Part shown: piece by piece, positions 44,220-56,053 of the stretch
How positions within the stretch are numbered: the stretch's first letter is position 1
How the letters are laid out: every line of letters starts with the position of its first letter
DNA from: Euptelea pleiosperma
Lineage: Eukaryota; Streptophyta; Magnoliopsida; Ranunculales; Eupteleaceae
Direction: 5' to 3'
Assembly: GCA_035048495.1 (NCBI GenBank)
Contig: CM068552.1
Location: 22,322,154 to 22,386,153 of the forward strand
DNA length: 64,000 nt
The notes under the pieces: generated by a model
Databases searched by the model: none
What the model was told of the DNA's origin: nothing
What the model saw: the letters and a program-made list of their open reading frames with translations, nothing else
Position numbers and translations under genes: made by a program

Positions 44220-45070
44220 GACTATGTCGATGAGGATCAGATCTTTAAAGAGTCTAAAAGAGCTGAGGTTGATTTAGATAGATTTGATAGAAAATTTGAA
44301 ACCATCTTGATACTTATATTTACATGTTTTTAAAAGATTAATGTGTTGTAATGAACTATGTTTGAACCCTAGTTGAATATTTTAACATTAGATTTGAATT
44401 ATTTAAATTTCTATAAAATTTTGTTTTGGACTTTGATGTAGTGTTTTTACGAATATCTTTATTGTAAGTACACTTTTATAGAGATTTTTACATAAAATCA
44501 TGACTTCTTGAGTAAATTACTATAACATATTTATTTGTTAAATTTGGATTTAAAATGAATCAGAAAAATTCATTAACGCAAATAATATGTTTGTTGTAAC
44601 CATTACTAAATCCGTAGAAAAACACGCATCATTATCCTTTCATCAAGCAAATGCGACTACTTTTAAAACTTTTTTTAAAAATTGTGAGTGATTATTTTTA
44701 TCCAATTTCCTTCACAAAAGTTTTTTATAATGACTCATAATATTTTAATAAAATTAAAATAATTATATTTTTTGAGGAAAATATGGTATTAAGTTATTAT
44801 TTTATTGTAATAAATAACAAATATTATTAAATATTAATTTTTAACAAAAGTGCTTTCATGAAAAGTGTTTTAAATGCATTATAAATTATGAAGAATTTTC
44901 TAAATAATTATTTTACAATAACTAAGATTTTAACTATTTTGGGGTACTATATTCGTTTGATCACGAAAAGAAATTTTATTTTCAGAAATGTAGTGAATAA
45001 ATGTTTCAACCAAAATGTCTTTACAATGATTTTATTTTAAATTATGATAATTTATGTTATTTTATTTTAA
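44220..45070 (+). mobile_element. Ty3/gypsy LTR fragment
   Basis: Matches the reverse strand of 60870-61830: 'gatgaggatcagatctttaa', 'gtgttgtaatgaactatgtt' + 'tgaaccctag', 'tcgtttgatcacgaaaa' and 'tttcaaccaaaat' recur in order. The end of the LTR is missing. It contains the uninterrupted site (45002-45011) for the Family A insertion seen at 60971. Confidence 0.75.
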
Positions 45071-45184
45071 TATGTCTGAACAATTAAATTTTTTTGAATT
45101 CACCTTAACTTTCAAACGTATAGAAAGGTCCCAACTCCCACGAACCAAATCTGAGCCAGGCAAACTAATATTTCCAACCTCTTT

Positions 45185-45665
45185 TTAACAAATTAGTGAT
45201 CGATAAGGTCTGCCATAAAGAGCCTCCTAAAGTGCCATCCCGATGCTAGCGTGGTAGCTGTTGTGATATGCGATCTCAAAAAGTGGTAGATGATCCTTCC
45301 AACCACCCTTAAAGTCCAAAATACACACCTGGAAACTCCGCTAAAACTTCGATGTAAATCGCGAGTCCTAATTAAACACAATGGACACAAGGACTCTGTG
45401 GAGTTTAACCACAGTCCTAACATAAAGTTTACTCATCAACTCATTTATGGAATAGGTAACACGAACTAAAATAAAGTGACCTGACTTGGTTAGTCGATCA
45501 ACCACAAATCAAATGGCATTCTGACCATGTCTTGACCTTGGCAAACCCATTAAAAAATCTATCATCACAATACTCTCCCTTCTACTTTGCAAAGGGCAAT
45601 GGCTGCAAAGGTCCTGCTGGTCTCTGATGCTCCATCTTTCCTTGCTGATAGGTGCTGACAAGTAG
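45185..45665 (-). pseudogene. Ty3/gypsy integrase fragment
   Basis: Minus-strand frames encode 'HQRPAGPLQPLPFAK' (about 45630), 'MIDFLMGLPRSRHGQNAI' (about 45565-45515), 'VDRLTKSGHFILVRVTYS' (about 45495-45445), 'DSRFTSKF' (about 45365) and 'HLPLFEIAYHNSYHASIGMA' (about 45290-45232). These are core integrase blocks of chromovirus-type gypsy elements, with the usual catalytic Asp in the MIDFLMGLP block. Stops and a frameshift show it is dead. Confidence 0.85.
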
Positions 45666-45678
45666 CAGTTCTTCGTGT

Positions 45679-47149
45679 GACATAAATATTCTTGTAACCA
45701 TTCTTACGAGCATCCGTGTAGCTTTGAAGATGTCGTGGTACCTATACTTCGTCGACTATGTGAAGACTAAAAGACAAAGATCACAATAATCAGACTGTTG
45801 ACGACATGAGTCATCTAAGGAACTACTACTTGTCTGTCGAAGATCATGTCCGCTCGCATAGGAAGGTAAGTGACCTAGTGGCCATATGAATAAATTTTTA
45901 ATAGATAAAAATAGAATTGTCACACCTAGTCACAGGACAGACCCAGGTCAATGCGCAAAAGAAGTAAAAGATTAACTAAGGGAAGTCCAATCGATTGGAC
46001 TGTGAGAACCAATTGATTGGACCCTACGGGACAGAACAATCCCAATGTACAATCAATTGGAGTTCACTCTACAATCGATTGGATAAGTCCGATCGATTGG
46101 ACTATGAGAACCAATCAATTTAACCATCCGGGACAAAACTTCCAAAGTATACAATCGATTGGACCTTGAGTATAATCGATTGCAATGATGAACAAAAATA
46201 CATCCAAACAGTAATCGATTGAACTTCGTAGAAATTATCAAATTTCATATCCAATTTTTGTGGTCCCACTTTCCCATTACTTGCACGACCCTGGGTTTCT
46301 AAACTCTTATAAATAAAGCCCATCTTTATTATATACATACTAACAGAAAACAATAGTGAGTTTCTAAAGAAGAGTTATCCATTACGAAGAGGAAAACCCT
46401 AGTTCTCATTGCTATCATTGTTAGCTTTTCTCTTCTTATTAGATCAAAGCTTAGTGCTTTATTTACACTTTGCCTAGGTTTTTCACATCTAGAATCATAA
46501 CTTAGTAAGTCAGAGAGTACCAATGCATTTCAACACAATTTAAGCGACTTTGAGGTTCAGGATGTACTAAATCATTCTCCTGCAGTAGCGACTATTGCTT
46601 AAGAATTAAGATCGGGGTATACTGATCGACGGTAGGTTTGGGGTGTACCAAACTGAACAAGCGGCAAAGGCTTCTTGATTAGGAGGGTGTGTGTGTAACT
46701 TGTAGCGTGAAGCCAGAGGACGTAGACAAGTCGACAGTTGGCCTTGGCTAAGCTTGGATGTTGTATTTGCAACAGTGCTGCATATGTAACTTTTGTAACT
46801 CAAAATTTCTCAGTTAGTGATACTTTTTGTCTGGAGGTGGTCCCGTGGTTTTCCTTGGCTAAAGTTTCCACGTAAAAACTTGCATGTGTTATGTTTTGAT
46901 TGTTTGTCTTCCGTCTCTTGTTTAGATTATTACAAACGATATAGAGAAAATATATCACAGAGACATATTCAATATGCATCGATTGTGAAAATTACATTCT
47001 GATCAATCAACTATTTTTATACTGTGAAATGCAATTTTATTTCCCCTACCAAGACCAGTAAATTGTGTTAGGTTAAAAAGAATTTTAATACCTAATCAAC
47101 CCCCCCCCTCTTGTATGTATTCTGAATAAAGAGAACATACTGAATTTCA
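45679..47149 (+). mobile_element. copia LTR missing its first bases
   Basis: Starts inside U3 at the 'gtgacataaatattcttgtaac' segment; ends 'ATACTGAATTTCA' at 47149. Nine palindromes (45989-46220), TATAAATA at 46308-46315, and a U5 with CCTAATCAACCCCCCCCTCT. The TGTAAGGAATATT terminus is lost at the junction with the gypsy fragment. Confidence 0.8.
45989..46220 (+). promoter_or_regulatory. Array of 9 CCAAT palindromes
   Basis: Cores at 45989, 46011, 46051, 46073, 46091, 46113, 46153, 46174, 46213; steps 22, 40, 22, 18, 22, 40, 21, 39. The last core ends 88 bp before TATAAATA. Confidence 0.8.
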
Positions 47150-47199
47150 ATGTTCACATTAAAAATCTGGACGAGAGTAGGGTTATAAGACAAGTCCAT

Positions 47200-47589
47200 C
47201 TAAAGGACAGGCAACCACTGCTTAGAGGTAAAAATGGTTTCAACTATTGTACCTCTATTCTCTCTGACAAGAACACAATGCTCAGCAATAAAATGACGAC
47301 GACTAACTCTATCGGAAATAAAAATATAAGGAATTTGACTAACCACTGAAGACAAAGAATGACCCTGACGAGATGATGAGGCTCGATCTCGATCTCTAGC
47401 AGCTCTCCTTAGTCCCCTGGAAGATTCTCCTCTTTGCATGGGACACGATGATGGAGACAATCTATCTCCTTTCCTAGCCTGAACTGAGCTCCTTGGCTGC
47501 AACTACTCTAACTGTTCATCTTCTTCATTAGAAGGGTCTAAATGGACCACTAGTCCCCTACGCTTTGTTCCATATGCCATCATCACAAG
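47200..47589 (-). pseudogene. Retroelement accessory ORF, minus strand
   Basis: Translation begins MAYGTKRRGLVVHLDPSNEE (ATG near 47576), meets a stop (about 47503), then continues in frame as LQPRSSVQARKGDRLSPSSC..., an Arg/Ser-rich stretch, to '..IVETIFTSKQWLPVL' (47200). Several plant LTR elements carry a similar lineage-specific ORF opening with a Lys/Arg patch and an acidic run. It lies head-on to the plus-strand LTR at 45679-47149. Sense to the minus-strand internal fragment 47640-48560. Confidence 0.5.
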
Positions 47590-47639
47590 GATGGGGAGGA
47601 ACCACATGAAAAATCTCATTTTTTCCAAAGTGTAGAGAA

Positions 47640-48560
47640 AATGGTGAGGATGAAGAGGGTGAAGTTAAATCAGAGGAAATAGGTGCAGAATCCACACAAA
47701 ATCAAAGGGAAATGTAGATCGGAGTAGTACAATCAATTGGGAGGAGTTTATGAGTAGCTCAAATCGATTGGAGTTGAAAAAAGACTCAAAAAATACTTTT
47801 TAAAATCGAATGGCCGCGCGGTCCAATCGATTGGGATGCAGGTCCAATCGATTGGACATACTTAGAAACAATTTCCAAAAAAAAATTCTGAATTTTTCAA
47901 AAATTTTCCAAATTTTACAAATCTCCCATCCATACATTTTCACAATAATTTTAAAATTGAAATATGCATGAAAAATATATTATTACTCAAGATAAAAGTT
48001 ATAAAATTTTATAATTTTTCTCAAACTTTTTAACTTGATAGGCACTAACAACCCAGAAATAAGTCTAATATTTCAGTCGTAATCATTTTAGTACAATCTA
48101 AATTAATCATGTGCATTAATACTAGACCAATTTGTTAAAGCAAGTCAATTAACTATTTCACTTCGGATTTTAATTTAATAAATATTTTCTTCTAGTGTAA
48201 AGTGAACTAACTTCTATTGCGTACATGACAGATATTAGAAACAATGTAATAATCATAGAATCTGGAAGTATCTAGTATTCAAAATACAAAAATCACAAGA
48301 GAACTTGGGTGCTCACAAATCTTTCTTTACTACATGCGTATTTGCCAATGTGAATTGACATTAATTTTTTAGCAAATATGACTATTTACACAAGTGCATA
48401 TGACTTTAAATTTTGATTTTTTTTTTCTCATCTTTAAAAAAGTTATTCTGTTTTTCACTTGATTTATCACATCTAAACTTAGGTAGCCCTTTACTGCAGA
48501 TCAAAATTAGTGGGAGAAATTAATCTTATTTTGTTAAGTGAGTATGAGTGACTTCTTTAT
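47640..48560 (-). mobile_element. 3' internal fragment of a copia element
   Basis: Similar on the same strand to 37640-38450: palindromes at 47731, 47762, 47825 and 47846, then 'cttgataggcactaa', 'ttagtacaatct' and 'ggtagccctttactgcagat' in order. Non-coding. Confidence 0.5.
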
Positions 48561-48689
48561 AGTGGTTTTGTTACAGAATTGCCAAAGTGGAGAATGTGAG
48601 GTCTAAGTTTCAGTGTTGGCTAATCTGTATGACAAAATAAGTGTTTGTAATTTATCTTAGAGTGTGTCAGTGAGTGTGTCAGTGGATGC

Positions 48690-49870
48690 ATCACTCAAAT
48701 ACTGCCTGAAGACTACGGAGATGAAGCATGAAGACTCAAAAGATTGAAGAATAATTCATTTGAAGACTCAAAACTTTGTTTAATTATCCGAATTCACACA
48801 AATAGGATGGTAAGTAACTTAGAAATAGGTATAAGAACCCTTAAATATATTTACAGCTAATTTACTAATGCACGGGAGATGTTTCAAGGATTTGTCCGGA
48901 CATTTGCCATGATTTTGAAGAGTCCAATCGATTGGGATTGCTCCAATTGATTGGACTTGCCCGGACATAACCAAAATCCTTCTGGTTGTTGTCCAATCGA
49001 TTGGACATGCACACGAATTATTTTTAACTCTGAAATTCTATCTTTTGCCCCTCTAATATTTGCTATTTCATTGGGACTCTTTCTTGGCTATAAATAGAAC
49101 ATTCTTAGGTGTAAACATAATCCTTTCTAAGCTAGTATAAACCTTACATGTCCAAGAATATCTATCATTGATAAGTTTTGCTTTTGAATGATCAAGATTG
49201 TTTGTTCCAAAGCTCTACATTTTGATATTGAGTGTAAGAGAGTGTTGATCTTTTCATGGTTGAATCTCTTTCTTTCATGAAAGATTAAATATCTTTATTT
49301 ATTTGATTACCTTCTTTGCTAGTTACCCCACTATGTGAATTTAGTTTGAACTCATGAGTGGACCGAGTTTGTGTAGATTTGGTGTGCTTCTAAATCAAAT
49401 TCAAAATCAAACCCTAAAGACATTTCATGCGGTTCAAAGTAAGAAGATGTAATGCGACGTGGTAAATGACCGACTAGAGCTCGTGTGGAGTTGAATTCAG
49501 TTGTAAGTCGTAGCGTGGGTATAGTCTGTATCTTTGACTTCTATTAGTGCTATGATTTTGACTGGACATGGTCCTAAGGTTTTTTCCGTTTGGGTTTTTC
49601 TTGTAAAATCCGTGCACTTATTTCTTGATAGATTTTGTTGTTTTATTGGCTTAACAGGTTTATAAAAATTATATATTTGATATATTAATATAAAATTTGG
49701 TTAGACCAAATCTATCTGTTTCCGTTTAACAATTGCATGTGATAGGTCCCAGATCACTAACAAAATAGATTTGAATAAGTTACATAATTTTTAATTGGTA
49801 ATCAATTTGAATCAGACCTATTCAGCCCCCTCTAGGTCCCGTGAATACCATTAACCTGGGTTTTTACAAA
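48690..49870 (+). mobile_element. Family-2 copia LTR
   Basis: U3 with three CCAATCGATTGG palindromes (48926, 48945, 48995), TATAAATA at 49089-49096 (87 bp after the last core), R/U5 and an end near CAGCCCCCTCTAGG (49825). Directly followed by gag fragments in the same orientation. Confidence 0.65.
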
Positions 49871-49879
49871 GGTCTATAG

Positions 49880-50245
49880 AGAGGTCAAAACCCCATGATA
49901 GGTTTGCCAAGTATGACAAGTCAATAAGGATGTCAAACCTGAGGATGTTCAGTGTTATAAGTATGAGGATTCGGACACTATGCAAATAGATGCCCCAATA
50001 GTGTTGGGAAAGGCAAGGCTAAGGCTATGAATGCCTCATGGGATGTTAAGAAATCCGAGTCAAAGAACTCTAGTGACTAATAAAAGTGAAAGGGCTATGA
50101 ACTACGTAGCATTCACTGTCATCGTTCTAATCTTATTATCTCTGAAAGAGACTATGAAGACATCACCGAGAAGAGTAGTGTTGACTTTGAAGGTGATTCT
50201 GAGGATGATCCTAGAACAACATACATTGAGCTTGTAAAGGCTTAA
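49880..50245 (+). pseudogene. copia gag C-terminal fragment
   Basis: Frames encode a decayed knuckle (VQCYKYEDSDTMQID, second Cys and His lost), a 'KKSESKNSSD' block and an acidic 'EDITEKSSVDFEGDSEDDP' stretch. Equivalent to the tail of the better preserved gag at 51150-51450, so it is a separate truncated copy. Confidence 0.6.
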
Positions 50246-50489
50246 CAACCCGAGTGAGTTCTTACTTAATTTTCCCAATTTGCAAAGATACAAAGAGAAG
50301 GTGATAACACTTCCAGACCTTCATTATTCGATAGAAAACAGTCATCATACTAGAAAGCCAAGATGAGAGCATTCCTCAAATCTATATATGAACGGGTGTG
50401 GTTAACGATGTTAAATAGTTGAACACCTCCCACTATTATAATTGAAAATACTATAGTCCTTAAGCCTGAAGATAAGTGGTAGAATGATG

Positions 50490-51535
50490 GATTTGATGCT
50501 TGTTGCTTAATTAGCAAAGGCTTGAATGCTATCTTTAATTAATGTCATAGACAATAATGAGTTTCCTAGGATCTCTACATGTGTATTGGCTAAAGAAGCA
50601 TGTGATATTTTGGAAACAACCTATGAAGGTATAGCAACAATAAAAATCTCTAAATTACAAATGTTGGCAACCAAATTCGAATCCATTAGAATAAAGGAGA
50701 ATGATCTTGTTCACAAAATTTTATGCAAAGCTTAGTGACAATGTGAACTCTGCCCATAATTTGGGTGAGAAAATTCCTAAATCAAAAATAGTCAGGAAAG
50801 TACTAAAATCTCTACCAGAGAGATTTCAAACCAAGATAACCGCAATTGAAAATAGCACGAATATTGACACTCTGAAAATTCATGAGTTAATAAGGTCTCT
50901 ATAGACATTTGAATTAAATGAGACTGTCTAAGAAATATAAGGGCATAGCCCCGAAAGCTTCAAGAACTAAAGATAAAAATATTATGAGTCTGATTTGGAG
51001 AAGCTTTAACTCTCTTTGTTAAGAACTTTAGAAAATTCATTCGCCTTAAGCAAGAGAAATTTAAAAGATCTTCTGATAGATTTAGAGAGAAATCGAAACC
51101 CTATGAGAGGTTTAGAAGGACTAAAAAATTCGAGAATGATGAATAACAATGCTTCAAGTGTTGTAGCTATGGACACTTTGCAAATGAATGCCCCAACAAG
51201 GTTGAGAATGGCAAATCCAAAGCATTGAATGTCTTTTGAGATGATGAGTCAAAATCAAAAAATTATGATGACTCAAAGGAAAGTGAAATGGCTGGTAATT
51301 TCACAATATTCACTGCTAGAATTTGTAATCCCACTGGTTCTCCTAGAATTGAGAACACATCTTCTAGTGAGAAGAGTTTTGATAAATCTTATAGTGAGGA
51401 CTTGGATGATCCCATTACAGCTTATCAAGAGTTGTATGGGGAAGCGAAGAGTTGATAAAGACAAACAAATGTCTATCTAAAAAGTTAAAAGTCTTGACTC
51501 TGAGAAGAAAACCTACAAACTAGACTCTAAAGATT
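50490..51535 (+). pseudogene. copia gag (UBN2 family) with CCHC knuckle
   Basis: Order: 'AKEACDILETTYEG' and 'KLQMLATKFESIRIKENDLV' (50590-50710), 'HNLGEKIPKSKIVRKVLKSL' + 'PERFQTKITAIE' (50753-50850), 'LKIHELIRSL.TFELNE' (50875-50925), zinc knuckle CFKCCSYGHFANEC (51152-51193) and 'DDPITAYQELYGEAKS' (51408-51455). This is the typical retrotransposon capsid-nucleocapsid. At least four stops or frameshifts. It ends at about 51535 against the LINE. Confidence 0.85.
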
Positions 51536-51537
51536 CC

Positions 51538-52197
51538 AGGATGCTTTTACATATCTTGTCGGGATATTATCAGTGTTGATGTCTACAAAGCCATCATTCA
51601 TTACTTCCTCACAAATTATGCGCCTAAAGGTCTTAAATCGAGCTTTGTGGTCCTCATTCCTAAGATGGAGAATGCCAGTAAGTTTGGAGAATTTAGACCT
51701 ATTAGTTTAAGTAACTTTCTCATGAAGATTATTACTAAACTTGTGGCTGACCAAATCTGAAATATTGTCAGTCGATTGGTCTCAAAAGAACAATGTGCCT
51801 TTTTTGAAAGGAAGGAATGTTCAAAGTAATATCAGCCTAGCATCGGAGTTGATAAACGAACTCAATGTTAAATGTATTGGGGGAGATGATGTCAGCATCA
51901 AAATTACTATTTCTCAAGCTTATGATTCTTCAAGTTGGGATTTCCTTTTGCAAATTCTTAGTAGATTGGGCTTCCATCTAACCTGGTGTAGGTGGATTTA
52001 GGAATCCATTACCCAATCCAAACTTTCAATTCTTATTAACAGAGGACCACATGGCTACATCAAGGTGGACAGGAGTTTGCGGCAAGGGGATCCATTATCC
52101 CCAATTTTATTTGCGTTAGTAGAGGATGCTCTTAGCTGATGTATTAATAGTCTTTGAGATTCAGCGAGACTTCTTCCAATTGTTGTGCATTCTAAAT
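51538..52197 (+). pseudogene. LINE reverse transcriptase, N-terminal half
   Basis: Encodes 'LKSSFVVLIPKMENASKFGE' then 'FRPISLSNFLMKIITKLVAD' (51627-51740), 'ISQAYDSSSWDFLLQIL' (about 51908-51958, palm motif A with Asp replaced: I-S-Q-A instead of the usual D-x-S-K-A) and 'LRQGDPLSPILFALVEDALS' (about 52077-52136). These are hallmark blocks of plant L1 RT. Several stops and frameshifts. Confidence 0.85.
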
Positions 52198-52202
52198 ATT
52201 CA

Positions 52203-54713
52203 TGTAAAACCCTGAACTTTTGTTCATAATTTTTTGAGTAAATTAATTATAAAAATTTGAATTTAACTCTATTTTTTTTCTACAATTTATTTTCAATGAT
52301 AATTAACTATATTACTATTGTGGTCTATGAGTGATATAGTCGTAATAAATAATTAATGAGTTATACTTCTTGGGCGGGCCTGCAGGGCCAATTTAAAAGC
52401 CTTTTGGGCTTAATAATAATCTTAAATGAAGCCTACTTGATATCATAGACTTAGGCCCATTTTTAGCCCATATCCATCATAAAATAAGTCTTTTAGTGGG
52501 TTATAAAATTCACCCATTTTAAAGTGACGAAAATCACTTAAAATTAAAAATCCTACTTTCCTAAACCTATTTAATAAAGCATTGGGAGCTTGTGAACTCT
52601 TACAAACCCTAAATCATTACTTCAATATTTTTCTTATCTTTCTCTCCCTCTTTCTCCATTGAAACACATCCATTAAAGAACTTGAAGAACTTTCAAAGTC
52701 GTAGAAACACCATAGTGTGTCACCATTTGACATCATCCATTAGACAAAAATATTGATGAGACCCTGAATCATAACATAATAGAAAAATGACTTCACCGAC
52801 AACAATCAAAGAAATATACTACACATTCTCATCTCTCTCGAATCAAAGAGAAAGTAATAACAAGTAAGTACACTCTACAATGTTGAATATATTCGTCAAT
52901 TAATATAGTCTTGTTAATGATTATATGGTTATTTTGGTGTATTCTTTTGAGATTTTAATCTTATTTGTTAATCATATATGGGTAAGCATCATAAATTCAT
53001 GGTTTTTTTACATTTATTGTGGGAATTGTTGCCCTTGGTGGAAAATCGTAGCCGTTGGTGGAAAATAGTTGCCCTTAGTAGAAATTCGTTACCCTTGGTG
53101 GGAAATCATTTCGTTACCCTTGGTGGGAAATCGTTGTCCTTAGTAGGAATTCGTTGCCCTTGGTGGGAATTCGTTACCCTTGGTGGGAGATCGTTGTCCT
53201 TGGTGGGAATTTATTACTCTTGGTGTTATTGAATGAGGAATATAGTACATTTAATATCATTATCATGATTGGTTATTTTGGATGATTTGATCTTCTTAAT
53301 TTTGGGTTAATATGTTGATTAACATGCTAAAATAATTATTATTGGATTATCTTCATTGTCTTGTGTACTCGTTGTACTTTATTGGGTTTTCGCTCACGGT
53401 ATTACACCGAAACATTTCAGACTTTGTTGATCTCGGTGAGAAGGATACTTTCGAAGAGACGAAGTCGATGGATGGCGTAGGAATTGAAGAAGAGATTTTA
53501 ATGCTTAAATAATTTAAAGGTTTTAATGATGTAATAATGAATTTTTAACATGGTTGGGGTCGTTGGGACCATCAATGGTTTGAATTGATCACTTTATTCT
53601 TATTTTTAACATGTTAGGTTTTCCGACGTCTTACGCGAAAATATTTATAAAATATTCATGTAATAATATTTTAATATAATTCAAAAGAGGTTAGAACCAT
53701 GATTCAATTTAATATTTTACTAAATTATTTTATGATTTTAGCATTTATATAAGTAGGTGCGGTTTGGCACAAATCTCAAAATTTCTATGCTGATTTTGCA
53801 AAATCAGGACCCTTATTCTGAATTTAATCAACTTTAGCACCTAATAGATGACCGAATCTGGTCAAGAAAAAAATACAAAAGTTATATATTTTTAAATTAC
53901 CTTTCCATCCATATATAATGAGTCAATAGATTCGATAGGACGTATCCTGTAAAGTCATTTTTCTAAGAGGAGGTCAGAACTGCCTGAGTACAAAATATCT
54001 AATTTTTACAAACCTTTGTCTAAATATTTTCTTAAGTTGTAAAATAGGACAATATGATTTTATTACATGTCAATTTAGTTTATTTTGAGTAGATAAAAAC
54101 TCATATTTTATTTGCTTGATTTGGATTCTGATCAAAATCGTAAAAATTAATACAAGTAAAAAATCTTACTTTTTACCTATTTTTTACGATTACTATTAGG
54201 GCTGAATTGAGAGTAGAGAACTTACTCCAAAAATTTGTAAATGTCATTTTTAGCCAAAGTGCCTTTGTTAAAGTTGTATCTTATGATTTTTAGAATAAAA
54301 CCCTCCAAGAAAATAATTTTTTGACATATTTTGAATTTTGACCAAAAGTTGACCATTTTTCTTTGAATCGCGAAAATCAAGTTTCAAAACTATCTTCAAG
54401 TGGCGTTTTTGCTTAAGTGTTTTTACAAAAGATGTTTGATATAAATTCTAAGTAATTATAGAGATCCTAATTAGTGATATTGACCAAAATTAAAAGTTTG
54501 ACTTTGATTTTGGCTTTGACTTTGGTTATTCCACCGTAATGCTTATACGCTTCCGCATTATTTGACTACTAGAGTTGAACCGTTCTTTATCAATCATGAT
54601 AGTGATTCTTGATGTTTTTTTATTTTATTTTTTTCACACCCTGGATCTTGGGTAAATGGGCTGATCCATAGGCATTCGGGTTCGATTTGGGTGCTCGGAT
54701 CTGGGGCATGACA
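52203..54713 (+). mobile_element. Solo LTR, 2.5 kb, inside the LINE
   Basis: Starts TGTAAAACCC, ends GGGGCATGACA. Flanks ATTCA (52198-52202) and ATTTA (54714-54718) are a one-mismatch 5-bp duplication. The LINE frame is continuous if it is removed. The right end resembles the reverse complement of 60795-60875, so it is a Ty3/gypsy-type LTR. Contains a 20-bp minisatellite at 53028-53230. No internal domain remains. Confidence 0.85.
53028..53230 (+). repeat. Minisatellite, 20-bp period
   Basis: About ten units of 'ttgcccttggtgggaaatcg' with small changes; one unit has a short insertion near 53110. Confidence 0.85.
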
Positions 54714-54718
54714 ATTTA

Positions 54719-55240
54719 GCTCCTTCTCATCTGTTATTTACGATGATATTTTCATCTTCACTAATGGGAGCATCTAGGTCTCAAATCTCTATTGGAGATG
54801 CTCAATAAATATCAGACTATAGCTGGTCAAATCATCAATTATCAAAAAAGTCGATTATTCCTTGGCTCTATGGGACCATATAGAAGACATAGCATCGAGA
54901 GACTTCTTGGCATAAAGGAAGGTAAGCTTCCTGACACATATTTGGGGGTTCCATTAGTACAAGGGCGTGTGAAAACTTCGATCTTGAGATCTCTATCAGA
55001 GAAGATCAAAAGAAGAGCATCGGGTTGGGCTAGTAAACTTATTTCCTTCTAAGAAAGGGTGATGCTTGCTAAAGCTATTCTTAATAGCATCCCAATTTAC
55101 AACATGGCGATCTACCTCTGGCCTAGTTCAATGATTAAAGACTGTGAGAAATCGATATAAAATTTCATTTGGTTAGGTGTCGTAGGAGAAGACATGTAAA
55201 CCTATGAAGGAAGGGGGATTAGGTCTATGAAACCTAAAAG
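54719..55240 (+). pseudogene. LINE RT, C-terminal half
   Basis: Resumes with SHLLFT and, one frame later, the catalytic DDIFIF (about 54740-54760): one base is missing between T and D, a frameshift at the active site. Continues 'YQTIAGQIINYQKSRLFLGS' (54807-54866), 'LPDTYLGVPLVQGRVK' (54930-54975), a stop at 55050, then 'LAKAILNSIPIYNMAIYLWP'. Confidence 0.8.
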
Positions 55241-55242
55241 AC

Positions 55243-55968
55243 GTGAACTTATCACTCCTTATGAAGTTAGCTTGTAATATGCTCGAAGGCTTAGACGATT
55301 GGGCTGTCTACATGAGGGGCAAGTTTATCATGAAATATGGGGATCATATCGATTATTATAAGCGATCATCTATCTGGCATGGTATCAAGAAGGCCATGGC
55401 TGAGGTGAAAAACAATTACACTTGGTTATTGGGGGATGGAAAAAATATCCAGATCTGGAAAGAACCATGGACTAGCAACAAAGCTAACATGGACTACTTT
55501 CCCGGGCAGGTACAGTTTTGGCGCAAATGCAATTCTCGATTGAGTTCATTGGTTATCAATGGACAATGGTGTATTCCATTACTGGTCAGGGAGGTATTCA
55601 GCCAAGTTGGGATTGACGTCAAGTTGGATGGGATGGTGCTTGATAGGAGAGACTATCGCATATGGAAGTCGAACTTGAATGGTAAATTTACTATTAAATC
55701 AGCCTTCCAGATGATTAGGAAGCAAGCTAATAAATTTGATTGGCACACATGGCTTTGGAAGTATGATGTTCATCCTCAGTACGGTGCATTAGCTTGGAAA
55801 ATTATCCATGGTGCTATATCAGTGGAGGACTTGTTGCGAAATCGTGGCATTCAACTAGCTTCGAGATGTTCCCTATGCAAAAACTACTCCGAATCGATCA
55901 AATACTTGATATTTCAATGCCCTCTATCACAAGAGGTATGGGCAAGCATAAAAGAGATCTTGAAGTAA
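55243..55968 (+). pseudogene. LINE RT thumb and zf-RVT domain
   Basis: A 241-codon open stretch: 'LLMKLACNMLEGLDDWAVYM' start, 'WLLGDGKNIQIWKEPWTSN' (about residue 61), 'WKSNLNGKFTIKSAF' (about 137), 'AWKIIHGAISVEDLLRNRGI' and 'CSLCKNYSESIKYLIFQCPL', the zf-RVT zinc motif in which the usual His is Tyr. The longest intact coding part of the LINE. Confidence 0.85.
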
Positions 55969-56053
55969 AGTCGCCAATTTCAAACTAGTTGGATATGAAA
56001 TCCATTGTTAAAAATCAGAGCCCATTATTCACACATTTTGGAGAGCAGCTGCA

